Assembly (NCBI RefSeq): GCF_023228165.1
Contig: NZ_JALOBS010000001.1
Location: 186,001 to 250,000 of the forward strand
DNA: 64,000 nt
Origin: Methylomonas sp.
Lineage (GTDB): Bacteria; Pseudomonadota; Gammaproteobacteria; Methylococcales; Methylomonadaceae
Direction of reading: 5' to 3'
Part shown: piece by piece, positions 37,835 through 46,699 of the stretch
Layout: each line of letters opens with the position of its first letter
Position numbering within the stretch: position 1 is the stretch's first letter
Notes under the pieces: generated by a model
Told to the model about the DNA's origin: nothing
Databases searched by the model: none
Seen by the model: only the letters and a program-made list of their open reading frames with translations
Made by a program: the position numbers and the translations under genes

Positions 37835-40800
37835 AAAAACGTCTGGCTTTCCTCGTTTTGGCAATTATTCTGCTGTTGCCGATCGGCATTTTTACATTAC
37901 TGAACAGCACATCCGGCAGCCGCTGGCTGGTACAACGCATTTTGGCCGGCCTGCCCGCCCAAACCAGTTTGGCGCAAATTGACGGTAACTTGTTGAACCG
38001 GATCAACTTGCAGCAATTGCATTATGAAACAGACACCGAATTGGTCGAAATAGCTCAACTCAGCTTTAGCTGGCAACCCGCGCAATTATTGACCGGCACC
38101 GTAAAACTCATCGACATTAGCCTGGATGGCATCACTATCGTCATCAAACAAACCCAGCCTTCCGAACCCGGCAACTTTGACTGGCAAGCCGATTTGGGCT
38201 TGCCGTTGCAGCTGATACTGGAAAATCTGTCGATTACCAATCTGCATTATCAGGACGGCGAAACCGATTACCGTTTACAACAACTTAAACTTTCCGCCTT
38301 GACCGAGCAAAACCGTCTCGACATCAAGACCTTCAGTTTGGATGCCAGCCCGCTCAGTATCGAGTTAATCGGACAGATCACCCTCGGCCAGGGCTTTCCT
38401 TATACCCTAACCAGCCATTGGCAGATCGACAGCGAGGAGTACGGCCACTGGCAATCCGAAACCAAAATTACCGGCAATGCAGATCAATTACAACTGGACA
38501 GCAGCCAACAATCGCCGTTCAAGCTGAGTTTGCAGGGTACTATCAACCAGCTACAACGCCAACCTGTCATCACGTTGCGCGGCGATTGGCAACAATTGCG
38601 CTGGCCGCTGAAAGGCGACAAACCGCAATTCAGTAGTGCCCAAGGGGGGTTTGAAATCAATGGTGTGTTGGACGATTATCAGTTGAGCTTGGCGGGCCCT
38701 CTGACGCAAGACTATTTACCGGACGCCAAATTGCAATTCACCGGCAAAGGGACTACTCAAACGCTGGATATAGCGGATTTACGCCTCGCATCCTCCGCCG
38801 GCTCCTTGCTAGTGACCGGTAATCTCGATTGGCGAACCGGCACGTTGCTGGATTTAAATGCCAGAGGTAAAAACTTTAATCCGGCCATCTTCCTGCCCGA
38901 CTTGCCCGGCAGACTGACCTTTGACAGCCATATCCAAGCAAAAACGGACGATACCGGCAGCCAGGCAAAAATCACACTCGAATCGCTGAGCGGGCAATTG
39001 CGCGGTAAGCCCATCAAGGCCAATGGTAAAATAGCCTATGCCGACGACAGCTTGACTATAGACGATCTCGCCATCCACTCGGGCCGCAACCATATCAGCG
39101 CTAACGGCCAAATAGCCGACAACGCATCGAATCTTAGTTTCGATATCAACACCCCTAAAATGGCCGAATTATGGCCGGGCTTGTCCGGCGGTTTTAAAGG
39201 TTCGGGCCATCTGCGGGGCAACTGGCAAAACCCGCAACTGGTATTTCAGGCTAAAGGCAATAGTCTGCGGTTTGCGGAACACACAATTGGCCAGCTGGCA
39301 ATCGACATCGACTACCAACCCAACCACGACAACACCTCCAAAATACAACTGCACGCCAAGCAGATCAAAACGGCGGGTATCGCTCTGGATATGCTGGCGC
39401 TGGAGGGCTCGGGGCGCTTAAAACAACATCAACTTAATCTGGAACTTCGCGGTCCCAACGTCTCTTTGGCAAGCACCCTCACCGGCAGCGTCAACGATAA
39501 AGACTGGCAAGCGAATTTAAGTAAATTCAGCTTGGCTAGTCCCGATTGGGGTAAATGGCAATTGCCCCGTCCCGCCGGAATTCAAGCCACTCGAACAAAT
39601 GACGGTTTCGATCTGACTGTAGCTGACACCTGCCTAACCCAACACCAAGCGTCGTTATGCGTAGCAGGCAACTATCAAGCCAATACGGATTTCACCGCTC
39701 AACTCACCGCCAAGGCCTTACCAACCAAGCTATTCAATACCTATTTACCCGAACAGGTGCAACTTAAAAGCCATATCAATGCAGACCTAGACATTCGGCA
39801 ACTAAACGGCCTTTTGACCGGCAAATACCAGTTTAAGTTACCAAACAACAGCAAACTGTTAGTTAAAAGCACAAAAAACAGTAGCGAACTGAATTTGGGC
39901 GGCATGAAACTAACCGGCCATTTAAAAAACAACCAGCTGGAAGCCAAAACGGATATCCGCCTGCTGGACAGCGATGTTGTGCGCGCGGAACTCCAATACG
40001 ATATCCGCTCGGCGCAAATACAATCGGGCCATATCACAGCATCGGTGAACAACTGGGCGTTGGTGCAACCTTTTGCACCGCAACTTGCCAAGCTGGCGGG
40101 GCAATTGAATGCTGATTTGGATCTAAGCGGCAATCCGCGCGCCCCCAACCTTAGCGGCAACCTAGACTTGACCGGCGGAATAGTTGAGTTGACTGATACC
40201 ACCATGGGTTTCCACGATCTGGAATTACACGCCCTAGCCAGCGGCGGCAGGTCAAAACACATCGATATTCGCGGTGCGGTAAAGCCTGTTTTTCTAACGC
40301 CAGATACAAGTGAAAGCGTGCAATTTAACGGCCGCATCGACTTTGCCGCGGACTTGCGGCAGATACAACCGCTGGCCGGCCACTATCAAATCAACATTCC
40401 AGCCAATAGCAGTATCGACTATAACGCTGCCCAAACACGCCTGAAGCTGCCTTTCGCCGCCTCTAGCCTTAAAGGCGAAATTAAAGGCGAAAAACTGTCG
40501 GCGAATCTTGATTTGCGGCTGCTGAATCAGGATTACTTGAGCGCCGAATTGCAAGCCGATACCGGACCGCGTCAGACCTTGGCCGGAAAAATTAATGCGT
40601 CTTGGCGGGATATGGCCTTGGTCGATGTGCTGGTAGCGGATTTAGCCCAAACCCAAGGTCAAATCAAAGCCGATCTTGCCGTTAACGGTAGCCTGGCTCA
40701 CCCCATTACCACCGGTTCGCTTAATCTCAGCCAAGGCGCCACTGAAATCGGCAGACTGGGCATTGCGTTACATCACATTAATCTACAAGTAGTGAACGCC

Positions 40801-41829
40801 GATAGTAGCGGAGAGCAAATGCAAATCAGCGGTGTCGTTAAATCCGGACAGGGCCAGCTAAGCCTGAACGGCAGCGTTGGCTTGAACGGCACCGCGGATA
40901 TTTCAATAAAAGGCGAGGATTTCGAGGTCGCCAAGCTCTCCGAAGCACAGGTGGATATCAGCCCTGATTTACATTTAGCGGCGACCGAGTCGGGCGGAAA
41001 GCTAACCGGCCAGCTGACTATACCCAAGGCCATCATCACCTTGCAGGAAATCCCCGAAAATGCGGTGACAGTCAGCGAAGATGAAAAAATCCTGGGTGAA
41101 ACCGACAAGGCCCAACCAACGCCTGCAAGTATTGGCGTGGACGCCGATATCGAGATTATCCTGGGTAAGCAGGTTCACTTCTCGGGCCTGGGTCTGGATA
41201 CGGGCTTGGCAGGTCGCGTGAAAGTCAGCCGTTCCGGCGATAACACCAATATGCATGGTGCGGTCGATATGCAAAAAGGCCGTTATGAAAGCTATGGCCA
41301 GGACCTGACTATACGCAAGGGCAGATTTTTGTTTAATGGCCCGGTCGCGGCCCCCTGGCTGGATGTGGAAGCCATTCGTGTTTCCAAAGACCAAACCGTC
41401 ACAGCCATATTAAACATCACGGGCCCTTTGGAAAATCCCAAAACCCGTATTTCCTCGCAGCCTGCGTTACCGGAAGCCGACGCATTGGCTTATCTGATCA
41501 CCGGTTCGCCGCTCAACCAAGTCAGCAAAGGAGATAGCAACATGGTAGCCAGCGCGGCGTTATCCTACGGTGCCGGGCAATTATCCTGGCTAACCGACAA
41601 ACTCGGAGTGGACGAATTTGATGTGAAGCAGGGCAAAACCCTGCAGGACACTTTATTAACGGTCGGCCAATATTTAACCCCTGATTTTTATGTTGGCACT
41701 AAAGTCGGCATTTTCAATAAACAAGCCACCCTGGTGCTAAAACATAAACTCACTAAAACCATTAATCTGGAAACCCAAACCGGCACCTCGCAACGGGTTA
41801 AACTGAATTACGAAATCGATACCGATTGA
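37831..41829 (+). CDS. tamB: TamB, translocation and assembly module AsmA-like protein
   Basis: A 1332-residue protein with an N-terminal anchor helix (about 5-22) and a long beta-rich periplasmic body with repeated turns such as LSGNLDLTGG and LNLSQGATEIGR. The C-terminal DUF490 region has VDADIEIILGKQVHFSGLGL and ADALAYLITGSPLNQ, ending GTSQRVKLNYEID, which are family hallmarks. TamB spans the periplasm as a lipid-groove bridge and docks TamA. The start codon overlaps tamA by 4 bases, showing coupled expression. Confidence 0.95.
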   Translation: MKKRLAFLVLAIILLLPIGIFTLLNSTSGSRWLVQRILAGLPAQTSLAQIDGNLLNRINLQQLHYETDTELVEIAQLSFSWQPAQLLTGTVKLIDISLDGITIVIKQTQPSEPGNFDWQADLGLPLQLILENLSITNLHYQDGETDYRLQQLKLSALTEQNRLDIKTFSLDASPLSIELIGQITLGQGFPYTLTSHWQIDSEEYGHWQSETKITGNADQLQLDSSQQSPFKLSLQGTINQLQRQPVITLRGDWQQLRWPLKGDKPQFSSAQGGFEINGVLDDYQLSLAGPLTQDYLPDAKLQFTGKGTTQTLDIADLRLASSAGSLLVTGNLDWRTGTLLDLNARGKNFNPAIFLPDLPGRLTFDSHIQAKTDDTGSQAKITLESLSGQLRGKPIKANGKIAYADDSLTIDDLAIHSGRNHISANGQIADNASNLSFDINTPKMAELWPGLSGGFKGSGHLRGNWQNPQLVFQAKGNSLRFAEHTIGQLAIDIDYQPNHDNTSKIQLHAKQIKTAGIALDMLALEGSGRLKQHQLNLELRGPNVSLASTLTGSVNDKDWQANLSKFSLASPDWGKWQLPRPAGIQATRTNDGFDLTVADTCLTQHQASLCVAGNYQANTDFTAQLTAKALPTKLFNTYLPEQVQLKSHINADLDIRQLNGLLTGKYQFKLPNNSKLLVKSTKNSSELNLGGMKLTGHLKNNQLEAKTDIRLLDSDVVRAELQYDIRSAQIQSGHITASVNNWALVQPFAPQLAKLAGQLNADLDLSGNPRAPNLSGNLDLTGGIVELTDTTMGFHDLELHALASGGRSKHIDIRGAVKPVFLTPDTSESVQFNGRIDFAADLRQIQPLAGHYQINIPANSSIDYNAAQTRLKLPFAASSLKGEIKGEKLSANLDLRLLNQDYLSAELQADTGPRQTLAGKINASWRDMALVDVLVADLAQTQGQIKADLAVNGSLAHPITTGSLNLSQGATEIGRLGIALHHINLQVVNADSSGEQMQISGVVKSGQGQLSLNGSVGLNGTADISIKGEDFEVAKLSEAQVDISPDLHLAATESGGKLTGQLTIPKAIITLQEIPENAVTVSEDEKILGETDKAQPTPASIGVDADIEIILGKQVHFSGLGLDTGLAGRVKVSRSGDNTNMHGAVDMQKGRYESYGQDLTIRKGRFLFNGPVAAPWLDVEAIRVSKDQTVTAILNITGPLENPKTRISSQPALPEADALAYLITGSPLNQVSKGDSNMVASAALSYGAGQLSWLTDKLGVDEFDVKQGKTLQDTLLTVGQYLTPDFYVGTKVGIFNKQATLVLKHKLTKTINLETQTGTSQRVKLNYEIDTD

Positions 41830-41860
41830 TATCCCGCCTATTGGCATACCACCGCATGTT

Positions 41861-41878
41861 TCGTCATATTCCTGTCAT
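41861..41878 (+). promoter_or_regulatory. Pho box (PhoB site) before olsF
   Basis: TCGTCAT and CTGTCAT are direct repeats with a 4-base spacer, an 11-base period, as in the E. coli PhoB consensus CTGTCAT-N4-CTGTCAT. A weak -10 (TAGGCT) follows after 10 bases, the spacing known for Pho promoters, where the box takes over the -35. The olsF start is 94 bases downstream. Confidence 0.65.
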
Positions 41879-41972
41879 GTTTCCGAATTAGGCTGTATCC
41901 ATTGAAGCGGCGTTGTTTTTGCAGCCATGGATCGCTTCACTCTGGACTTTCTAATTTACTGGATCAACATCA

Positions 41973-43694
41973 ATGATTGATGCCGAGCGCATTCTGCAGG
42001 AAACCTACCCGGATTTTAATTTGGGCAAGCACAACCAACTGGCCGTTAAAGCCCTGAAAAAACTGCTACACGAAGACGATTTCAATGACGTCATCAACAA
42101 AAACCGCCATTTGCGCGGCTACGCATTTCTCGACAAATTACTGAATTACTTCAATTTTCATTATCAGGTCAGTAACCAGTCATTTAGCAACATTCCGTCC
42201 GAAGGCCGCATATTAATCGTCGCCAATCATCCCATCGGTACCTTGGATGGACTGGCGCTGGTTAAATTGATCCGCTCGGTCAGGCCGGATGTGCGCATTG
42301 TCGCCAATCGGGTTTTGTCGCACATGGAACCGCTACAATCGATTTTTTTACCGGTCGATGTGTTATCGGACAAAAAGTCGTTAAAAGACAGCTATAAAGC
42401 CATGCTGGATGCGCTAGAAAACGAAGAAGCCGTGATTATATTTCCGGCCGGCGAAGTGTCCCGTATCACCCCCAAGGGCATACGCGACGGCAAATGGCAA
42501 AACGGTTTCGTCAAACTGGCTAAAAAAGCCCACTGCCCTATCCTGCCTATCCATATCAAGGCCAAGAATTCAGCCATGTTTTACAGCATGTCCACACTCT
42601 ATAAACCGCTGGGAACCATGCTTTTGGTCAAGGAAATGTTTAATAAAAAAGACCAGGAAATCAAATTCGTGGTCGGCGCCCCGATTCCGTTTAGCGTGTT
42701 CGCGGAAAGCGAGCAAACCAACAAACAACTCAGTCAACGATTTCGGAAACATGTGTTAAATCTGGGGAAAAAGCATAAGCCCTTGTTGTTCGATACGGTA
42801 GCCACCGTGGTGCATCCCCCCGACACCAAGGCCATCAAAAAAGCCTTGTTTCAATCGCGCCTGTTAGGTGAAACCCGCGACGGCAAGAAAATTTTCCTAT
42901 ACCAATTTCAGGACGATTGTCCGGTCATGCAGGAAATAGCCCGCTTGCGGGAATTGACCTTTAGAACCGTGGAAGAAGGTACAGGACTGGCTCTGGATTT
43001 AGACAAGTTCGACATTTACTATAGCCATATAGTGCTGTGGGACGACTACGCCCTGGAAATCGTTGGTGCATACCGGATCGGCGAAGGACCGAAAATCGTG
43101 CAGAGCCATGGTATCGAAGGTTTTTACAGTAATACGTTGTTTGATTTACATACCGAATTTGCCGCCCTGCTGCCTAATAGCCTGGAATTGGGCCGCAGCT
43201 TTGTACAGCCGCGTTATTGGGGCCAGCATAGCCTGGAATATCTTTGGTATGGCATTGGCGCCTATTTACGCGAGCAACCGGATATCAAATATCTGTTCGG
43301 CCCGGTGAGTATCAGCAACGCTTACCCTCAATTGGCCAAGGAACTGATCATCGGTTTTTACAAGCAGCAATTCGGTTCCGAATTGCCGCCAGCCACCGCC
43401 AAAACCCCGTTTGTCATTTCCGAACAATGCCAGCAATTTGTGGCGCAGGAATTCAATAGCGATTATTCCACCAGTTTTAAGATATTAAATAGCGAACTCC
43501 GCAAACTGGGCGTCAAAGTACCCACGCTATATAAACAATATGTCGAGTTATGCGTGGACAAAGGCTGCCATTTCATTGACTTCAATATCGACCCCGATTT
43601 CAACAACTGTATCGATAGTCTGATTATGGTGGAAATCGATAAAATCGCCCCTAAAAAGCGCCAACGCTATATCGAAACTACACTTTTGCATTAA
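41973..43694 (+). CDS. olsF: OlsF-like bifunctional ornithine lipid synthase
   Basis: A 573-residue fusion. Residues about 70-270 form a PlsC-like O-acyltransferase with ANHPIGTLDG (His86 and Asp92 region) and IIFPAGEVSRI; residues about 300-520 form an OlsB-type N-acyltransferase with EIARLRELTFRTVEEGTG, EIVGAYRIG, LELGRSFVQPRYWG and YLFGPVSISN. OlsB acylates ornithine and the PlsC domain adds the second acyl chain, giving ornithine lipid, a phosphorus-free membrane lipid. The order of domains is that of OlsF from Serratia. A Pho box lies upstream. The next gene follows after 8 bases. Confidence 0.9.
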   Translation: MIDAERILQETYPDFNLGKHNQLAVKALKKLLHEDDFNDVINKNRHLRGYAFLDKLLNYFNFHYQVSNQSFSNIPSEGRILIVANHPIGTLDGLALVKLIRSVRPDVRIVANRVLSHMEPLQSIFLPVDVLSDKKSLKDSYKAMLDALENEEAVIIFPAGEVSRITPKGIRDGKWQNGFVKLAKKAHCPILPIHIKAKNSAMFYSMSTLYKPLGTMLLVKEMFNKKDQEIKFVVGAPIPFSVFAESEQTNKQLSQRFRKHVLNLGKKHKPLLFDTVATVVHPPDTKAIKKALFQSRLLGETRDGKKIFLYQFQDDCPVMQEIARLRELTFRTVEEGTGLALDLDKFDIYYSHIVLWDDYALEIVGAYRIGEGPKIVQSHGIEGFYSNTLFDLHTEFAALLPNSLELGRSFVQPRYWGQHSLEYLWYGIGAYLREQPDIKYLFGPVSISNAYPQLAKELIIGFYKQQFGSELPPATAKTPFVISEQCQQFVAQEFNSDYSTSFKILNSELRKLGVKVPTLYKQYVELCVDKGCHFIDFNIDPDFNNCIDSLIMVEIDKIAPKKRQRYIETTLLH

Positions 43695-43702
43695 GTTTTA
43701 AT

Positions 43703-44719
43703 ATGCCTGAGCCAATTTTTGCGGAACTGGCGCAATTGGAAGCGCTGATTGCCCAATTGGGTGATCGGGCGCAGACCAACGTAGTCAGCCGCGTTCAATA
43801 TAAAAATCATTCCTTTCCCATCTACAGTGTTGTGCTTGGCTCCATGCGGGAAGACGTACCGGTTTTGGCGTTTACGGGCGGCGTGCACGGCTTGGAGAAA
43901 ATCGGCTCGGAAGTCATTCTGTCGTATTTACAAACCATCATCCAGCTGTTGGAATGGGACGAAGAATTTGCTGATCGACTGGAAAGATCGCGGTTGGTGT
44001 TTATCCCTATAGTCAATCCGATTGGCGTGTATCGAGGCACCCGTTCCAATGGCAACGGCGTCGATTTAATGCGCAACGCCCCCATAGAAGGCGCGGGCAA
44101 TACCAAACTCTACAGCGGTCACCGAGTCAGCCCACGGCTGCCCTGGTACCGTGGCGACACGACGCAAATGGAAAGCGAAGCACAAGCCCTTTGTCAAGTT
44201 ATCCAAAAATACGTTTATAACGCTCCGCTATCGATTGCTTTGGATTTACATTCCGGGTTTGGCATACAAGACCGGCTATGGTTTCCCTATGCTTCCTGCA
44301 GAAAACCCTTCCCCGGCATTGCCGAAGCGCATGCCTTAAAACAAAGTTTCGACAACTGCTACCCCCATCATATTTATAAAATAGAACCCATGAGTCAGGA
44401 ATATGTCATCAACGGTGATTTATGGGATTATTTGTACGATGGTTTTATGCAGACGAATTCAGAACACAAGCAATTCCTGCCGCTGACTTTGGAAATGGGC
44501 TCCTGGCTTTGGTTACGCAAGAGTCCGTTGCATTTATTCCAACGCCACGGTTTATTCCATCCATTGTTGCCACATCGGCAGCAGCGCATACTGCGCCGGC
44601 ATATCACCTTATTCGATTTTTTGTACCGCAGCCTGCTGTATCCCAAACAATGGACGCAGCTGGATGAAACACAATTGAGTCAGCATAAACAACAAGCCCT
44701 GGCGCTTTGGTATGCCTAA
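43703..44719 (+). CDS. M14-family zinc carboxypeptidase
   Basis: A 338-residue cytoplasmic protein. The zinc ligands HxxE are seen in GGVHGLEKIGSE (His62, Glu65) and a second His in ALDLHSGFG. The catalytic Glu is likely in LTLEMGSW. It resembles the succinylglutamate desuccinylase/M14 group. The substrate is not known. It starts 8 bases after olsF and ends overlapping the next gene by 8 bases, so the three are one operon; involvement with acylated or ornithine-like substrates is a guess only. Confidence 0.85.
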   Translation: MPEPIFAELAQLEALIAQLGDRAQTNVVSRVQYKNHSFPIYSVVLGSMREDVPVLAFTGGVHGLEKIGSEVILSYLQTIIQLLEWDEEFADRLERSRLVFIPIVNPIGVYRGTRSNGNGVDLMRNAPIEGAGNTKLYSGHRVSPRLPWYRGDTTQMESEAQALCQVIQKYVYNAPLSIALDLHSGFGIQDRLWFPYASCRKPFPGIAEAHALKQSFDNCYPHHIYKIEPMSQEYVINGDLWDYLYDGFMQTNSEHKQFLPLTLEMGSWLWLRKSPLHLFQRHGLFHPLLPHRQQRILRRHITLFDFLYRSLLYPKQWTQLDETQLSQHKQQALALWYA

Positions 44720-45500
44720 GCAGATTGGCGAAAACTGGTTATTGCTGCGTGGACTGTCCCGGGAAGCGGCACATTGGGGAGAATTTTTGCCTTTGTTGCA
44801 AGCCCAATTTCCCCGGGCTAGTATTCATACGCTGGATTTACCCGGCACCGGCAGGCGTTTTCAAGAGACCAGCCCTGCTACCATTAATGCCATCATGGAG
44901 TCTGTCAGACAACAGGCATTAACCGAAGGTTTGCTAAATCAACCCCTGACTATCGTCGGCTTATCGTTGGGCGGCATGGTTGCCTGGGAATGGATATTGA
45001 AACACCAAAACGAAATTTGCGCGGCCACCTTGATCAATACCAGTATGGCGAGTTTAAGCCCTTTTTATCAGCGGCTGCGCTGGCAAAGCTATCCGATCTT
45101 TTTTAAACTACTGCTGCAACCGACTTGCTTCCATAAAGAATTGACTATTATCCGCTGCGTAGCCAATCGACGGAGCCAGGACCAAGTAATAGCCTCGGAA
45201 TGGGCTCGAATTCAGACCGAACGGCCTGTAACACTTGGTAATACCGTCAGACAGCTGATCGCCGCGGCCGGATACCGACCGGAAAAACATAACCCGGATG
45301 TACCGCTGTTATTGTTAAGTAGCCGGGGAGACCGCTTGGTTGCCCCGGCCTGTTCGGTTGCCATTCAAACCGAATGGCAACTGCAATTAAAGTCGCATCC
45401 CTGGGCTGGTCATGATCTGACGCTCGACGACTCGGACTGGGCGGTCAAGCATCTAAAAGACTGGGTGGAACAGCTTAGTATGCCGTTTGAGATTACTTAA
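44712..45500 (+). CDS. Alpha/beta hydrolase
   Basis: A 262-residue alpha/beta-fold hydrolase. The nucleophile elbow is GLSLGG, the acid is likely the Asp of SSRGDRLV, and the His is in HPWAGHDLTLD; an oxyanion/cap region follows LINTSMASLSPF. It overlaps the M14 peptidase gene by 8 bases and is the last gene of the olsF operon. It may be an esterase or lipase; specificity is unknown. Its end overlaps by 8 bases the tail of the H-NS-like gene on the other strand. Confidence 0.86.
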   Translation: MPKQIGENWLLLRGLSREAAHWGEFLPLLQAQFPRASIHTLDLPGTGRRFQETSPATINAIMESVRQQALTEGLLNQPLTIVGLSLGGMVAWEWILKHQNEICAATLINTSMASLSPFYQRLRWQSYPIFFKLLLQPTCFHKELTIIRCVANRRSQDQVIASEWARIQTERPVTLGNTVRQLIAAAGYRPEKHNPDVPLLLLSSRGDRLVAPACSVAIQTEWQLQLKSHPWAGHDLTLDDSDWAVKHLKDWVEQLSMPFEIT

Positions 45501-45810
45501 TCTCAAACTCAGACTTATTACGCCCCGCAGCCAATAAATCCTGCATCCATTTTGGCGCCAGCCCACGGCCGGTCCAGGTTTGCGATGCGTCTGCCGGATT
45601 ACGATACTTGGCGGCTACTTTACCGGTTTTTCTCTCGACTTTTTTATCGCCTTCGACTAACTCCACGGTAACGCCAATGGAGGCTGCCAATTCTTTAATT
45701 TTCGCAACCACTTCCTTACGTTTACTGGATTGCTTTTCTTTTAAAGCTTTCTCGGCATTGTCAATAAGTGCTTGTATTTCAGTCTCGGATAAATTATTAA
45801 AGTCAGTCAT
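45493..45810 (-). CDS. H-NS histone-family nucleoid protein
   Basis: A 105-residue protein with an N-terminal coiled coil for dimerisation (about 5-55) and a C-terminal H-NS DNA-binding domain with YRNPADASQTWTGRGLAPKW; the TWTGRGLAPKW core matches the AT-hook-like QGR loop of H-NS. It binds AT-rich curved DNA and silences foreign genes. The AT-rich cassette at 6047-8417 is a natural target. Length suits small H-NS/Bv3F types. Confidence 0.93.
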   Translation of the reverse strand: MTDFNNLSETEIQALIDNAEKALKEKQSSKRKEVVAKIKELAASIGVTVELVEGDKKVERKTGKVAAKYRNPADASQTWTGRGLAPKWMQDLLAAGRNKSEFEIK

Positions 45811-45879
45811 GTGTTCCTCGTTAAATCAAAAAATGCAATTTAATTGTAACTTCAAATCAATTAATAATAAACACCTAAT

Positions 45880-46557
45880 TTAACGATTAACCGAGTAATT
45901 AGCTTCACTGAACTTCTTGCCTTTCTTATCCATTAACACCACCTGCCATTCGCCCACATCCCGAGCCGTTAACTTTCTGCTGGAAATAAGCCTGGCGTGG
46001 TTGTTTTTTACATCAAACTGCTTTTTTATAATCAATTGGCCATCTTTATACCAGGCATGAAATAAAGTATGACCTATCAGGTTTTTAATTTGGCTAAAAT
46101 AAAATAATTCCTTAGCCTCGTTTTGACCCAACACAACCGGTTGTTTAATCGGATCCCCCGGCTCATTGTTTTTAGGTGCGCTATTAATAGAAGCCCTGAT
46201 AACCCTTTTATCATAAATAATAGCGGGCGGCCGTTTGACAACGGCCACATTCTTGGTATCACTTTCATGAACAGGAATTGGCGCTACGGCTTTCGGCAAC
46301 TCCTGTTTTACAATTTTCGGCGTTTCAGGCAGAGTAACTTCGGGTGAGTTAATAATCTCATCAGTCTGGCGTTTATTCTCATCGGCATCATTGCCTGAGA
46401 ACATATAAATCACCCCAATCATCAAAATCAGTAATATAAAGACGGCTAATAATATGCGTCCAGTATGCCAAACCGTCACCATTTTAGGGTCGATGAGCGC
46501 CTTTCTTTGTTTGTCTTTGTCATAATTTATTTTAATCACAACTCGATTATCCGCCAT
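45880..46557 (-). CDS. DUF2914 membrane protein
   Basis: A 225-residue protein with one membrane helix (about 31-55, ILLAVFILLILMIGVIY), a proline/lysine-rich linker and a periplasmic DUF2914 domain (about 150-222) with TLFHAWYKDGQLI and the DVGEWQVVLMDKKGKKF ending. Function unknown. It is divergent from sucA, and 69 bases downstream of its stop lies the H-NS start on the same strand. Confidence 0.87.
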   Translation of the reverse strand: MADNRVVIKINYDKDKQRKALIDPKMVTVWHTGRILLAVFILLILMIGVIYMFSGNDADENKRQTDEIINSPEVTLPETPKIVKQELPKAVAPIPVHESDTKNVAVVKRPPAIIYDKRVIRASINSAPKNNEPGDPIKQPVVLGQNEAKELFYFSQIKNLIGHTLFHAWYKDGQLIIKKQFDVKNNHARLISSRKLTARDVGEWQVVLMDKKGKKFSEANYSVNR

Positions 46558-46699
46558 GCTGCTTCTCTTTCTACTGTCTTAAGGTAACGACTGGCGGCTA
46601 TGTGCCGCGAGTGCGCGTTTTTACTGCATTTTTCCCTTGGTAATATACCATTTTAGCTCTACCATAATGCTTAACACTTGCTGAAAACCCGGATGTTGT

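Noticed and set aside
39741..40337. Minus-strand open frame of 198 codons
   Set aside because: Antisense to tamB; no features of its own.
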